DNA of 64,000 bases from Massilia agrisoli (GCF_020831365.1 NZ_JAJHPV010000013.1:620001-684000); one strand, 5' to 3'; shown: positions 1 to 9,649, counted from the stretch's first letter. Made by a program: numbers and translations. The notes: generated from the letters alone by a model not told the origin.

Positions 1-825
1 TCCGACCTGGGCGATATGGCCAACGCCAAAAAGCTCCAGCAGGGCGTGGTCGCCGCGCGGGAACGCCATGCCGGGCCGGACCATCCGGCCACGGTGCTGG
101 CGCGCGAAACGCTGGCCGAAATCCTGGCCGGGCTGGGCGATATCCCGGCGGTGCGGGCGCTGCAGGAAGAACTGGCCCGCACCCGCGAGCGCAACCTTGG
201 TTCCGAGCACCCGGAAACCCTCAGCATCCAGCTGAGCCTGGCCACCACCCTGGGCATGCAGGGCGAGCTCGACGCGGCCTGCGTGCTCCAGCAGCGCGTG
301 GTCGAAACCCAGGAGCGCATGTACGGGGCCGACAGTCCCCAGACCTTGTACAGCAAAAAGATGCTGGCCAAAACACTCAGCGAGCAGGGGCACACCCTGG
401 ACGCGCGCCGGCTGGAGGAAGCGGTGGCCCATCCGGCCGACCGCCAGCTGGCGCCGCGCGGCATGGTGTCCGGTCCGCATGAGTCGCATGGGCTGCTGCA
501 TTACGCCCCGGCCGGACCGCAGGAGCGCGACAGTGCCGGTCAGCACCTGATGCAGTCGCTGGATGAAAAGCTGGAGCAGCTGCAGCAGCTGATCGACAGC
601 CGCAGCGACGGCGAGGCGCGCGAGCTGGCCGACAGCCTGCGCAAGTCGGTGCTGCGGCCCAGCGTCGCCCATCCGCTCAGGAAGCGCGGGGTGGCGATGA
701 TCCGCAAGGTCTACACGCGCGACGGCGACAAGGACGCCTTGCTGTCGTTCGTGCAAGATGAAGTGGCCTTGCTGGACGCCCACCTGAACCAGGCTGCCGG
801 GGGGAGGGCGGTGGCTGCCGAGTAA
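1..825 (+). CDS. TPR (kinesin-light-chain-like) repeat protein, 3' part only
   Basis: The frame is open to the left edge of the window, so the true start lies outside; the first internal ATG is at 16. At least three 42-residue tetratricopeptide repeats of the TPR_10/TPR_12 type are visible, each carrying a G-x-[DE]-[HS]-P-x-T turn (GPDHPAT, GSEHPET, GADSPQT). About 110 residues follow, containing a Gln/Leu-rich, probably helical stretch (LDEKLEQLQQLI) and a basic helix. Such proteins are usually scaffolds, and the missing N-terminus may hold an effector or NTPase domain. Its specific function cannot be read from this fragment. It ends 70 bases before surE and is probably not part of that operon, because a promoter-like element lies between them. 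Confidence 0.75.
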   Translation, partial: SDLGDMANAKKLQQGVVAARERHAGPDHPATVLARETLAEILAGLGDIPAVRALQEELARTRERNLGSEHPETLSIQLSLATTLGMQGELDAACVLQQRVVETQERMYGADSPQTLYSKKMLAKTLSEQGHTLDARRLEEAVAHPADRQLAPRGMVSGPHESHGLLHYAPAGPQERDSAGQHLMQSLDEKLEQLQQLIDSRSDGEARELADSLRKSVLRPSVAHPLRKRGVAMIRKVYTRDGDKDALLSFVQDEVALLDAHLNQAAGGRAVAAE

Positions 826-879
826 GTGTTGGGAGGCAACGGAAATGTTGTAGCTGAACGAACGACAGAACCGTTGCTT

Positions 880-896
880 CAGGTAAAATCGCGGGA
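880..896 (+). promoter_or_regulatory. Candidate surE promoter -10 (TAAAAT), possibly giving a leaderless mRNA
   Basis: The sequence AGGTAAAATC places a TAAAAT hexamer at 884-889, so transcription would start at or next to the surE ATG at 896. No Shine-Dalgarno sequence is present upstream of that ATG. The same GGTAAAAT string precedes ndk and hisZ. No good -35 is visible, so this is a tentative call. Confidence 0.35.
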
Positions 897-1633
897 TGCG
901 AATTCTAATCAGTAACGACGACGGCTATCTCGCCCCCGGTATCAATGCACTGGCCGATGCGCTCGCATCGGTTGCCGATATTGTGGTGGTGGCGCCCGAC
1001 AGCAACCGCTCGGGCGCGTCCAACTCGCTGTCCCTCGACCGTCCGCTGTCGGTGACGCGGGCCGCCAACGGATTCTATTTCGTCAACGGCACGCCGACCG
1101 ACTGCGTGCACATCGCGCTGACCGGCATGCTCGACTACCGGCCCGACCTGATTGTCTCTGGCATCAACAACGGCCAGAACATGGGCGACGACACGCTGTA
1201 TTCCGGCACCGTCGCCGCCGCGACGGAAGGCTTCCTGTTCGGCATCCCGGCCATCGCCTTCTCGCAGGTTGAATACGGCTGGGCCCATATCGATTCGGCC
1301 GCCAGGGTCGCGCGCGACCTGGTGCTGCGCCGCTTCGACGAGTTGCCGTCGCCCTATCTACTGAACGTCAACATCCCGAATTTGCCCTATGAGCAGCTGA
1401 CCACGATCGCGGCGACCCGCCTCGGGCGCCGCCACCAGGCCGAACCAGTGATCCGCGCGCACGATCCGCGCGGGCGCGAGATCTTCTGGATCGGGCCGCC
1501 TGGCGCCACCCGCGACGCCGGCGAGGGCACCGACTTCCACGCGACCACCCAGGGGCAGGTCTCGATCACGCCCTTGCAAATCGACCTCACCCACAAGCTC
1601 CAGCTCGATTTGCTGGCCAAGGGACTTGCATGA
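896..1633 (+). CDS. surE: 5'/3'-nucleotidase SurE
   Basis: SurE is a metal-dependent survival phosphatase that removes phosphate from nucleoside 5'- and 3'-monophosphates and is linked to stationary-phase survival. The N-terminal metal site SNDDGY (Asp8, Asp9) is present, as are [11 protein letters not shown] and [17 protein letters not shown], which form the rest of the active site. The length of 245 residues is normal for the family. It is the first gene of the classic surE-pcm-nlpD-rpoS operon and its stop overlaps the pcm start by 4 bases, implying translational coupling. Confidence 0.97.
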   Translation: MRILISNDDGYLAPGINALADALASVADIVVVAPDSNRSGASNSLSLDRPLSVTRAANGFYFVNGTPTDCVHIALTGMLDYRPDLIVSGINNGQNMGDDTLYSGTVAAATEGFLFGIPAIAFSQVEYGWAHIDSAARVARDLVLRRFDELPSPYLLNVNIPNLPYEQLTTIAATRLGRRHQAEPVIRAHDPRGREIFWIGPPGATRDAGEGTDFHATTQGQVSITPLQIDLTHKLQLDLLAKGLA

Positions 1634-2517
1634 ACGATAAGCGCAGCAATTTCCCTTTGCCACTGTCTTCCGTCACGGGCGGCAACGCCAAGCCGGGCAG
1701 CCTGCCGGCAAGCCAGCCGATCCGCGTGGCGACGCCGCAGACGGCAACCCGCAATGCTGCGCACACCGCCGTGCAGGGGGCGTTCTCGCCGTCGCCTTCA
1801 CCTGCACGGTCGGCCGGCGCCGCGGCCCAGGGTTTCGGCCAGCGCCTGCAGCCGGTTCCCGCCAGCGCCCCGCGCGCCGACATGATGATTTCCGACGCCA
1901 TCCGCAACCAGATGGTGCAGCGGGTCGCGCGCCAGGGCGTGCAGGACCAGCTGGTGCTGGGCGCGCTCAACACGGTGCCGCGCCACGGCTTTATCGAGCC
2001 GGCGCTGTCGGCCCAGGCGTACATCGACGCCTCGCTGCCGATCGGCCACCACCAGACAATTTCCCAACCGTACATCGTTGCGCGCATGATCGAAGTGATG
2101 CGCAATGGTGGACAACTGAACAACGTGCTGGAAATCGGCACCGGCTGCGGCTACCAGGCCGCGGTACTGTCCTGCGTGGCGCGCAATGTGTACTCGATCG
2201 AGCGCATCAAGCCACTGCATGAGCTCGCCAAGTCCAATTTGCGGCCATTGCGCATAGCAAACCTGCGCTTGCACTACGGAGATGGTATGCTTGGCCTGCC
2301 GCAGGCTGCCCCGTTCGACGGTATCATCCTCGCGGCTGCCGGTCTTGCAGTGCCTCAGGCGCTGCTTGAGCAACTGTCAATCGGCGGACGCCTGGTTGCC
2401 CCGGTGGGCGCGCAGGTCCAGCACCTGCAACTGATTACCCGCACTGGCAAGGCAGAATGGACCAGCGAGACGCTGGAAGCGTGCCACTTCGTGCCGCTGC
2501 GCCCAGGCGTCGTCTGA
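1630..2517 (+). CDS. pcm: Protein-L-isoaspartate O-methyltransferase
   Basis: Pcm repairs age-damaged proteins by methylating L-isoaspartyl residues with S-adenosylmethionine. The SAM-binding motif I is seen as [16 protein letters not shown] near residue 160, preceded by [15 protein letters not shown] and [15 protein letters not shown], which are typical of the family. At 295 residues it is longer than the usual 210-220, because about 80 N-terminal residues are low-complexity Ala/Pro/Ser sequence before the catalytic domain begins near [14 protein letters not shown]. The ATG at 1630 overlaps the surE stop; an internal start cannot be excluded. Confidence 0.95.
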   Translation: MNDKRSNFPLPLSSVTGGNAKPGSLPASQPIRVATPQTATRNAAHTAVQGAFSPSPSPARSAGAAAQGFGQRLQPVPASAPRADMMISDAIRNQMVQRVARQGVQDQLVLGALNTVPRHGFIEPALSAQAYIDASLPIGHHQTISQPYIVARMIEVMRNGGQLNNVLEIGTGCGYQAAVLSCVARNVYSIERIKPLHELAKSNLRPLRIANLRLHYGDGMLGLPQAAPFDGIILAAAGLAVPQALLEQLSIGGRLVAPVGAQVQHLQLITRTGKAEWTSETLEACHFVPLRPGVV

Positions 2518-2547
2518 CCTGATGCCATGATTGTCGACCTACAGAAT

Positions 2548-3492
2548 ATGAGAATGAAACAAAAAACCCACTATATACTGCTGTCCATCACCATCGGGCT
2601 GCTTTCCGCCTGTACCAGCACCACCCGCAAGGCCCCGGTAGTCGAACGCACCCCGCCTGCCCAGGTTCGCCCGGCAGCGCCCGCGCCCCAGCCAGTCAAG
2701 GAAGACCGTAACTACTACACCGTCCAGAAGGGCGACACCCTGCTGGGCATTGCGCTCGATTTCGGCCAGAACTACCGCGACCTGGTCGTATGGAACAACC
2801 TGAAGGACCCGAACGACATCAAGTACGGCCAGGTGCTGCGCGTCTCGCTGCCTGCGCAGCTGGCGCAGGCCGCGCCGGCCGCAACGCCCGAACCGCGCCA
2901 GCCGGCAGCGCCGCGCAAGAGCGCGCCGCGCGCCGACAAGCGCCCGTACACCGAGACCGCCATGGCCGACGCGCAAAAGAGCGAAGGCGGCAATGGCCGC
3001 GCCGAGCAGAAGCCTGTGGAGCGTCCCGAACCGGCCGCGCCGATCGCCGCGGCTCCAGCGCCGGCACCGGCGCCGGCCACGCCTGTCATCGTGCCGGGCG
3101 CCACCGTCACCGCCACCGACGACGAAAAGCTGTCGTGGATGTGGCCGTCGGACGGCCGCATCGTCGCCACTTTCGATGAAGGCAAGAACAAGGGCATCGA
3201 CATCGCAGGCCGCGCGGGCCAGCACGTCATGGCTGCCGGCGCGGGAAAGGTAATGTATGCTGGCAGCGGCATCCGCGGATATGGTAATCTCGTCATTGTT
3301 AAGCATAGCAACAGCCTGCTGTCCGCCTACGCCCACAACCGCAGCATCGTGGTCAAGGAAGGCCAGAACGTGAACAAGGGCCAGGTCATCGCCGAAATGG
3401 GCGATTCCGACGCCGACTCGGTGAAGCTGCACTTCGAGATCCGCCAGCAAGGTAAGCCGGTCGACCCCTCGAAGTTCTTGCCGATCCGCTAA
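2548..3492 (+). CDS. nlpD: NlpD-like LysM/LytM lipoprotein (amidase activator type)
   Basis: An outer-membrane lipoprotein that in relatives activates cell-wall amidases at division sites. The start at 2548 gives a short basic n-region, a hydrophobic stretch and the lipobox LLSAC; 2527 and 2554 are alternatives. A LysM domain follows (YYTVQKGDTLLGIAL to YGQVLRV), then a Pro/Ala-rich linker, then a C-terminal LytM/M23 domain. The metal ligands look degenerate: GIDIAG stands where active enzymes have HxxxD, and KLHFEIR where they have HxH. This suggests an activator rather than a peptidase. It lies between pcm and rpoS as in most proteobacteria, where the gene often contains an rpoS promoter. 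Confidence 0.93.
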   Translation: MRMKQKTHYILLSITIGLLSACTSTTRKAPVVERTPPAQVRPAAPAPQPVKEDRNYYTVQKGDTLLGIALDFGQNYRDLVVWNNLKDPNDIKYGQVLRVSLPAQLAQAAPAATPEPRQPAAPRKSAPRADKRPYTETAMADAQKSEGGNGRAEQKPVERPEPAAPIAAAPAPAPAPATPVIVPGATVTATDDEKLSWMWPSDGRIVATFDEGKNKGIDIAGRAGQHVMAAGAGKVMYAGSGIRGYGNLVIVKHSNSLLSAYAHNRSIVVKEGQNVNKGQVIAEMGDSDADSVKLHFEIRQQGKPVDPSKFLPIR

Positions 3493-3515
3493 ACACTCCT
3501 GACGGAGAGTAGCCA

Positions 3516-4517
3516 ATGTCCCACTCGCCGCGCCAACTTGAAGACGACCCCTCGCCGGATGATTTCCCGGACGAGGCGATGGACGACGACGAGGAGGGCG
3601 GCGAGCCCTCCGCCATCCCCGGCGAAGCGGGCGTGGTGATCGAAACCGTCGACGAACTCAAGAAGGTGCTGGCCGCCGAGCTGTCCACCGACACCACCCA
3701 GCACTACCTGAACCAGATCGGCACCCGGGCGCTGCTGACCGCTCCCCAGGAAGTCCATTTCGCCACCCTGGCCAAGGCTGGCGACTTCGAGGCGCGCCAG
3801 GCGATGATCGAGCACAACCTGCGGCTGGTGGTGTCGATCGCCAAGCACTACATCAACCGCGGCGTGGTGCTGCTCGACATGATCGAGGAAGGCAACATTG
3901 GCCTGATGCGCGCGATCGACAAGTTCGAGCCGGAGCGCGGCTTCCGCTTTTCCACCTACGCCACCTGGTGGATCCGCCAGAGCATCGAGCGCGCCATCAT
4001 GAACCAGGCCCGCACGGTGCGCCTGCCGGTGCACATGGTGCGCGAACTGAACCAGATCCTGCGCGCCAAGTACCACCTCGAAGCCCAGCACCACGACGGC
4101 AAGGACGCCACCGCCGAGGACATCGCCCACCTGGTCGGGCGCCCGGTCGAGGAAGTGCAGGACATCCTGGCGCTGTCCGAACACGCCACCTCGCTCGACG
4201 CCCCGCTCGACAACGATCCCCAGTCCAGCCTGATGGACATGCTGCCCGGCGACGCCGACGACAGCCCCGACTCGCGCGCCGAACACCATGAAATGACGGT
4301 GCTGGTGCGCGACTGGCTGAGCCGGCTGCCGGACAAGCAGCGCATCGTGATCATGCGCCGTTTCGGGCTCGACAACGACGACCCGGCCACCCTGGAAACC
4401 CTGGCCGAGGAGATGGGCGTGACGCGCGAGCGGGTGCGCCAGATCCAGCAGGAAGCGCTGGTCAAGCTGAAGCGGGCCATGGCCGCCCGTGGCGTCGTGC
4501 GCGATTCCTTGCTATGA
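3516..4517 (+). CDS. rpoS: RNA polymerase sigma factor RpoS (sigma-38)
   Basis: Master sigma factor for stationary phase and general stress. Region 1.2 ([10 protein letters not shown]), region 2 ([55 protein letters not shown]), region 3 and region 4 ([31 protein letters not shown]) are all present in order across 333 residues. The N-terminus is unusually acidic ([13 protein letters not shown]). A GGAGAG ribosome-binding site precedes the ATG. Gene order immediately after nlpD supports RpoS over RpoD or RpoH. Confidence 0.97.
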   Translation: MSHSPRQLEDDPSPDDFPDEAMDDDEEGGEPSAIPGEAGVVIETVDELKKVLAAELSTDTTQHYLNQIGTRALLTAPQEVHFATLAKAGDFEARQAMIEHNLRLVVSIAKHYINRGVVLLDMIEEGNIGLMRAIDKFEPERGFRFSTYATWWIRQSIERAIMNQARTVRLPVHMVRELNQILRAKYHLEAQHHDGKDATAEDIAHLVGRPVEEVQDILALSEHATSLDAPLDNDPQSSLMDMLPGDADDSPDSRAEHHEMTVLVRDWLSRLPDKQRIVIMRRFGLDNDDPATLETLAEEMGVTRERVRQIQQEALVKLKRAMAARGVVRDSLL

Positions 4518-4545
4518 TGCGCACCGGCTAAGTCGCCCGGCAGGC

Positions 4546-4651
4546 GCGTCATTCCCGTGCAAACGGGAATCCATGCATCGGTAGCTCAGTCATGCAATCG
4601 CTTCCGGGTTAATCATCAGCCTGACCGGTTCCCGCCTTCGCGGGAACGACG
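4546..4651. repeat. Paired palindromic intergenic element, copy 1
   Basis: Two hairpins: GTCATTCCCG-loop-CGGGAATCCAT at 4548-4574 and GGTTCCCGC-CTTC-GCGGGAACGACG at 4627-4651. They match the paired element seen at four other sites, although the first arm is degenerate. The unit fills the gap between rpoS and rlmD and shows no coding potential. Confidence 0.8.
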
Positions 4652-4708
4652 TTCGGGGTGTGGGCGCCCCTGGCTGCGACAACAACCCCATTTTTCTTCC
4701 CCATCGCT

Positions 4709-6049
4709 ATGCAAGACAAGATCATCGACATCAAATCCTTCGACATGGACGCGCGCGGCGTCGGCCACCTCGACAATGAGGACGGCTCGCCAGGCAAGGT
4801 GATCTTTGTCGAAGGCGCGTTGCCGGGCGAGCGGGTCAGCTTCGAGACCACCAAGAAAAAGAAAAACTGGGAAGCCGGGCGCATGACCGTGCTGCACCGC
4901 GAGTCGTCGATGCGGGTCAAGCCGCGCTGCCCGCACTTCGGTGTCTGCGGCGGCTGCTCGATGCAGCACCTGGAGCCGTCGGCCCAGGTCGCCGTCAAGC
5001 AGCGCGTGCTGGAAGATAACCTGTGGCACATCAGCAAGGTCAAGGCCGGCACCATCATGCGCCCGATGTACGGCCCGACCTGGGGCTACCGCTATCGCGC
5101 GCGCCTGTCGGCGCGCTATGTGGCCAAGCGCGAAACGGTGCTGGTCGGATTCAACGAGCGCGGCTCGGGGTTTGTTGCCGACATCACCGAGTGCCATGTG
5201 CTGCCGCCCCATGTGTCGGACATGCTGGTGCCGATGCGCGAGCTGATCGGGGCCATGTCGATCTACAACAAGGTGCCGCAGATCGAAGTGGCGATCGGCG
5301 AAGACCTCACCGCCATGGTGATGCGTAACATGGAGGCCCTGAGCGCGCAGGATGAAGCCCTGATGAAGGCTTTTGCCGACAAATGGAATATCCAGTGGTG
5401 GCTGCAGCCGGGCGGGCCGGACACGGCCGCGCCGTTTTACCCGGTCGGCAAGGAGCTGTACTACAGCCTGCCTGAGTTCAATGTCCGGATGCCGTTCAAG
5501 CCGACCGACTTCACCCAGGTCAACCACCACATCAACCGGGTGCTGGTGCACAAGGCCTTGCTGTTGCTGGAAGTGCAGCCGGACGAGCGCGTGGCCGACC
5601 TGTTCTGCGGCCTCGGCAACTTTACCCTGCCGCTGGCGACCCAGGCGCGCGAGGTGGTCGGCATCGAGGGCAGCACGGCCCTGACCGAGCGCGCGCTCGC
5701 CAACGCCCGCGCCAACGGCTTGTCGGAAAAGACCTCTTTCTTCACGCGCAACCTGTTCGACGTGACCACGGCAGACCTGGTCGCCCTCGGCCGTTTTGAC
5801 CGCATGCTGATCGACCCGCCGCGCGACGGCGCCGCCGCTTTGTCGGCCGCGCTTGCCGGCCTGCGCGCCAGCCACCCGGAAATGATGCCCAAGCGCATAG
5901 TCTACGTCTCGTGCAGCCCGTCGACGCTGGCGCGCGATGCCGGCGTGCTGGTGCACGAGGCCGGTTATGTGCTGAGCAAGGCCGGCGTGGTCAACATGTT
6001 CCCGCACACGTCGCACGTGGAATCGATGGCGGTGTTCGACCTGGCCTGA
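4709..6049 (+). CDS. rlmD: 23S rRNA (uracil-1939-C5)-methyltransferase RlmD
   Basis: SAM-dependent enzyme that makes m5U1939 in 23S rRNA. An N-terminal TRAM domain (IKSFDMDARGVGHLDNEDG) leads to the iron-sulfur cysteine cluster RCPHFGVCGGCSMQHL, then the Rossmann methyltransferase (VADLFCGLGNFTLPLA, IDPPRDGA) and the nucleophile loop VSCSPSTLARD. The ATG at 4709 starts exactly at the conserved TRAM domain; an upstream in-frame start at 4658 would only add repeat-derived sequence. Length from 4709 is 446 residues, normal for RlmD. Confidence 0.95.
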   Translation: MQDKIIDIKSFDMDARGVGHLDNEDGSPGKVIFVEGALPGERVSFETTKKKKNWEAGRMTVLHRESSMRVKPRCPHFGVCGGCSMQHLEPSAQVAVKQRVLEDNLWHISKVKAGTIMRPMYGPTWGYRYRARLSARYVAKRETVLVGFNERGSGFVADITECHVLPPHVSDMLVPMRELIGAMSIYNKVPQIEVAIGEDLTAMVMRNMEALSAQDEALMKAFADKWNIQWWLQPGGPDTAAPFYPVGKELYYSLPEFNVRMPFKPTDFTQVNHHINRVLVHKALLLLEVQPDERVADLFCGLGNFTLPLATQAREVVGIEGSTALTERALANARANGLSEKTSFFTRNLFDVTTADLVALGRFDRMLIDPPRDGAAALSAALAGLRASHPEMMPKRIVYVSCSPSTLARDAGVLVHEAGYVLSKAGVVNMFPHTSHVESMAVFDLA

Positions 6050-6130
6050 TGTCGCTGAACATGCGCGCGGCACGCCGCGCAGCTATCCTTTATACTCAAA
6101 CAACTTGAAGAGTAGAAAAGGTTCTGTCTG

Positions 6131-8524
6131 ATGCGCGAAGATATTGCACCGATGCCAGCTTTCCTGACCGGGGGCGGCCAGACTGGTGCATTGATGCGCT
6201 CGCTCGACTGGTCGCGCTCGGCCCTCGGTCCGCCCGCGCACTGGCCGCAATCGCTCTCCGCGGTGGTCGGCCTGATGCTCAACACCTCGTTCCCGATGTT
6301 TGTCGCCTGGGGGCCGCAGCTGAGCTTCCTGTACAACGACGCTTACGTCGAAGTGCTCGGCGGCAAGCACCCGGACGCGATGGGACGGCCCTTCCACGAC
6401 ATCTGGTCCGAGATCTGGGACGACATCTATCCGATCATCGAACTGGCGATGGCGGGGCAATCGACCTACCACAAGAACCTGCCGCTGGCGATGCTGCGCA
6501 AGGGCTTCCTGGAGCAGACCTGGTTCACCTTCTCGTACGCGCCGATGCGCGACGAGGCCGGCAACGTGTCCGGCGTGTACTGCGCCTGTACCGAAACCAC
6601 CGAGCAGGTGCTGGCCGAAACCCACCGCCTCCACGAACTCGACCGCTTGCGCCAGTTGTTCTACCAGGCGCCCGGCATCATCGCCGTCCTGCGCGACGCC
6701 AACCATGTCTTCGAGATCGCCAATGAAGCCTACCTTGAGCTGATCGGCGAGCGCGGCGACATCATCGGCAAGCCGGCGCGCGAGGTACTGCCCGACGTCG
6801 AAGGGCAGGTGTTCTTCGACCTGCTCGACCGGGTGTACGCGAGCGGCGAACCGTTCATCGGCCGTGAAATACCGATCATGCTCAAGCGCTCGTCCGACGG
6901 CGCCGTCGAGCAGCGCTACCTCAATTTTGTGTACCAGCCCACCCGCGACCACCTGGGCCAGGTGTCGGGCATCTTTGTCGAGGGCAGCGACGTGACCGAC
7001 GCCGTGCTGGCCAACCGCGCGCTGCGCGAGAACGAGCAACGCCTGCGCGACCTCGCCAACACCATCCCGCACATGGCCTGGATGGCCGATGCCGGCGGCC
7101 AGTTGCACTGGTACAACGACCGCTGGTTCGACTACACCGGCTCGACGCCCGAGCAGCTGGAAGAGGGCCGCTGGCTCGACTTCATCCACCCGGACGACCG
7201 GGCGCTGCTGGTGGCCGAACGGGCCCGCGGCCACGCCAGCGGCGAGCCCTACGAGGTCAAGGCGCGCATCCGCTCGGCCCAGGGCGAGTACCGCACCTAC
7301 TTCATCCGCGCCGCGCCCTTGCACGACAGCACGGGCACCATCGTGCAATGGTTCGGCACCGACACCGACGTCACCGCCATCGAAACGGCGCAGAGCGAGC
7401 TGCGCGCGGCCAACCGGCGCAAGGACGAATTCCTGGCCATGCTGGCCCACGAGCTGCGCAATCCGCTGGCGCCGATCAGCACGGCCGCCGAACTGCTCAA
7501 GCTGACCGCGCTCGACGAGCACCGGGTGCGCCAGACCAGCAACATCATCGGGCGCCAGGTGGCGCACATGACCAAGCTGGTCGACGACCTGCTGGACGTC
7601 TCGCGCGTGACGCGCGGGCTGGTCACCTTGCAGGAAGAACCGCTGGTCGTGGGCAGCCTGGTGGCCGACGCGGTCGAACAGGTGCACTCGCTGCTGGAGG
7701 ACAAGCACCATCACTTCACTATCGATGCACCGGGGGAAAGCCTGGGTATCCGGGGCGACCGTACCCGCCTGATCCAGGTGTTTTCGAACCTGCTCAACAA
7801 CGCGGCCAAGTACACCCCGGCCAATGGCCGCATCACCTTGCGCCTGCGGGCGGTGGAAGGGCAGGCCGAGATCCGTGTCGAGGACAACGGCATTGGCATC
7901 GCGGCGCCGCTGTTGCCCTACATCTTCGACCTGTTCACCCAGGCCGAGCGCTCGCCCGACCGCTCGCAGGGCGGCCTGGGGCTGGGGCTGGCGCTGGTGA
8001 AGAGCCTGGTGGAGCTGCACGGCGGCGCGGTGTGGGCCGAAAGCGGCGGGCCCGGCAAGGGCAGCCGCTTCACCGTGCGCCTGCCGCTGGTGGATGCCTC
8101 CGCGGCCGATCCGGCGGCATCGGCGCGCCAGGGCCAGGCCGTGCCTGCGGGCGACGGCTTGCAGCTGATGGTGGTCGACGACAACCGGGATGCGGCGCAG
8201 ACCCTGTCGATGCTGCTCGAAGCAGTCGGCCACCGGGTTGCCGTCTCCTATGACGCGTCTGAAGCAATTGACGAGGCGCAGCGCTGCCGTCCCGCGCTGC
8301 TGTTCCTCGACATCGGCCTGCCCGATATCGACGGCTACGCGCTGGCGCGCAAGCTGCGCGCGATGCCCGAGACGGCAGGGGCGATGCTGGTGGCGGTCAC
8401 TGGCTACGGCCAGCCTGACGACAAGGCGCGCGCGCTGGCGGCGGGCTTCGACCGCCACCTGGTCAAGCCGGTGAGGATGGAAGAGGTGCTGGCGCTGGTC
8501 GACGAGGCCGCCGCGCGGCCGTAG
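6131..8524 (+). CDS. PAS-domain hybrid sensor histidine kinase
   Basis: Predicted cytoplasmic hybrid kinase of 797 residues with no clear transmembrane segment. Three PAS-type sensor domains occupy roughly residues 40-430; the last (NTIPHMAWMADAGGQLHWYN) is a PAS_3 type with a PAC tail. A HisKA domain carries the phospho-acceptor His440 in LAHELRNPL. The HATPase follows with N (NLLNNAAKY), G1 (VEDNGIGI) and G2 (GGLGLGLALVKSLVELHGG) boxes. A C-terminal receiver has Asp727 in LLFLDIGLPDIDGY. It ends in a receiver and no cognate response regulator is adjacent, so the phosphate probably goes to an unlinked partner. The signal is unknown. Confidence 0.9.
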   Translation: MREDIAPMPAFLTGGGQTGALMRSLDWSRSALGPPAHWPQSLSAVVGLMLNTSFPMFVAWGPQLSFLYNDAYVEVLGGKHPDAMGRPFHDIWSEIWDDIYPIIELAMAGQSTYHKNLPLAMLRKGFLEQTWFTFSYAPMRDEAGNVSGVYCACTETTEQVLAETHRLHELDRLRQLFYQAPGIIAVLRDANHVFEIANEAYLELIGERGDIIGKPAREVLPDVEGQVFFDLLDRVYASGEPFIGREIPIMLKRSSDGAVEQRYLNFVYQPTRDHLGQVSGIFVEGSDVTDAVLANRALRENEQRLRDLANTIPHMAWMADAGGQLHWYNDRWFDYTGSTPEQLEEGRWLDFIHPDDRALLVAERARGHASGEPYEVKARIRSAQGEYRTYFIRAAPLHDSTGTIVQWFGTDTDVTAIETAQSELRAANRRKDEFLAMLAHELRNPLAPISTAAELLKLTALDEHRVRQTSNIIGRQVAHMTKLVDDLLDVSRVTRGLVTLQEEPLVVGSLVADAVEQVHSLLEDKHHHFTIDAPGESLGIRGDRTRLIQVFSNLLNNAAKYTPANGRITLRLRAVEGQAEIRVEDNGIGIAAPLLPYIFDLFTQAERSPDRSQGGLGLGLALVKSLVELHGGAVWAESGGPGKGSRFTVRLPLVDASAADPAASARQGQAVPAGDGLQLMVVDDNRDAAQTLSMLLEAVGHRVAVSYDASEAIDEAQRCRPALLFLDIGLPDIDGYALARKLRAMPETAGAMLVAVTGYGQPDDKARALAAGFDRHLVKPVRMEEVLALVDEAAARP

Positions 8525-8559
8525 TCCCAGGCGCCCCGGCGGTGCCGCAGCCAAAAAAA

Positions 8560-8757
8560 GGCTATGTCACCGTTAGGTATGGAATTGAGCACGTCGTGCC
8601 CGTCACTGGCGGACCCGACTTCCCGCGAAAGCGGGAACCCATACCATGTATTCGCTGGAGGTCGAATCGCTTTATTACTGATCGTCTTCAGTATGGGTTC
8701 CCGCGTGCGCGGGAACGACGAGGGTGTAGCGCTTCCACACTGAACGGTGATATAGCC
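8560..8757. repeat. Paired palindromic element, copy 2, inside a larger inverted repeat
   Basis: The inner hairpin pair is TTCCCGC-GAAA-GCGGGAACCCATA (8620-8643) and TATGGGTTCCCGC-GTGC-GCGGGAACGACG (8692-8720). This pair is enclosed by an outer 15-base inverted repeat, GGCTATGTCACCGTT at 8560-8574 and AACGGTGATATAGCC at 8743-8757, which match at 14 of 15 positions. The whole block could fold as one nested cruciform. It lies between two convergent genes and encodes nothing obvious. Confidence 0.8.
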
Positions 8758-8760
8758 AAA

Positions 8761-8786
8761 AAAAACCGGCCTAAGCCGGTTTTTTA
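8761..8786. terminator. Bidirectional Rho-independent terminator
   Basis: The stem AAAAACCGGC / GCCGGTTTTT closes a CTAA loop. A runs on one side and T runs on the other let it serve both the upstream plus-strand kinase and the minus-strand BI-1 gene. Confidence 0.9.
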
Positions 8787-8801
8787 TTGCTTTTGCAACG
8801 A

Positions 8802-9485
8802 TCAGTCGTTGTTGCCGCCCAGGCCCAGCAGGTGCAGCAGGGAGGTGAAGATGTTGTACACGTTCAGGTACAGCGCCAGGGTTGCGGTGACGTAGTTGGT
8901 TTCGCCGCCGTTGACGATGCGCTGCACGTCGTACAGGATGAAGGCGGAGAAGATGCCGATGACCATCACCGAAATCGCGATCGACAGCGCAGGCATGCCC
9001 AGGAAGATGTTGGCAACCGCAGCCAGCAGCACGACGATCACGCCGGCAGTCAGCCACTTGCCCATCATCGAGAAGTCACGCTTGCTGGTCGAGGCGATAG
9101 TCGCCATCACTGCCAGGATGGTGGCGGTGCCGCCAAACGCGGTCATGATCAGCTGGCCGCCGTTGGAGTAACCCAGGGTGCGGGTCAGCAACGGGGTCAT
9201 CATCAGGCCCATGAAGAAGGTGAAGCCGAGCAAGAGTGCAACGCCGACGCCCGAGTTCTTGTTCTTTTCAATAGCCCAGAAGAAACCAAAAGCGATGGCC
9301 ATAAAGATCATGAAGCCCATGAAGCCGCTGAAAATCGGTACCTGCAGCGAGACGCCGACGAAGGCGCCCAGCATGGTTGGGATCATCGACAGCGCCAGCA
9401 GCCAATAGGTGTTGCGCAGCACGCGGTTGCGAACCGCCTGGCCGCTTGCCGACATGTCGTAACTGTTATGCATCATTGGGGTCAT
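8802..9485 (-). CDS. Bax inhibitor-1 / YccA family membrane protein
   Basis: A 227-residue, multi-spanning inner-membrane protein. Seven hydrophobic segments are visible, beginning after a short hydrophilic N-terminus (MHNSYDMSASGQAVRNRVLRN in the start region). The Bax inhibitor-1 signature regions are present: GLMMTPLLTRTLGYSNGGQL and, near the end, FSAFILYDVQRIVNGGETNY, whose Asp is conserved in the family. Bacterial members are proposed calcium/proton leak channels or FtsH-associated modulators. The gene stands alone and ends at a strong hairpin terminator. Confidence 0.92.
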   Translation of the reverse strand: MTPMMHNSYDMSASGQAVRNRVLRNTYWLLALSMIPTMLGAFVGVSLQVPIFSGFMGFMIFMAIAFGFFWAIEKNKNSGVGVALLLGFTFFMGLMMTPLLTRTLGYSNGGQLIMTAFGGTATILAVMATIASTSKRDFSMMGKWLTAGVIVVLLAAVANIFLGMPALSIAISVMVIGIFSAFILYDVQRIVNGGETNYVTATLALYLNVYNIFTSLLHLLGLGGNND

Positions 9486-9640
9486 AAGGCCTCCGGTCGT
9501 TGGATAAGGTAAAAATATGTGAACAGCATAGCACGGCTGTGCGAATCGGCGGACAATCGCCTTTGTGCAGCGCGCTTTTCCGGCGCCACTCTATCACTGC
9601 TGGGCCCGGCCGTGCAATATCCATCAAGTGGGGTGGAATA

Positions 9641-9649
9641 TGGTAAAAT
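9641..9649 (+). promoter_or_regulatory. Extended -10 promoter for ndk
   Basis: TGGTAAAAT matches an extended -10 (TGn followed by TAAAAT), about 60 bases before the ndk start. No convincing -35 is seen, as is common for extended -10 promoters. Confidence 0.5.

Noticed and set aside
2548-3492. NlpD homologue as an active M23 peptidase
   Set aside because: The metal-binding His positions are replaced (GIDIAG, KLHFEIR), so the domain is more likely an amidase activator.
6083-8554. 823-residue open frame antisense to the hybrid kinase
   Set aside because: It mirrors the codon pattern of the real gene, has no domain, and its composition is the His/Arg/Gln-rich shadow seen opposite other GC-rich genes.
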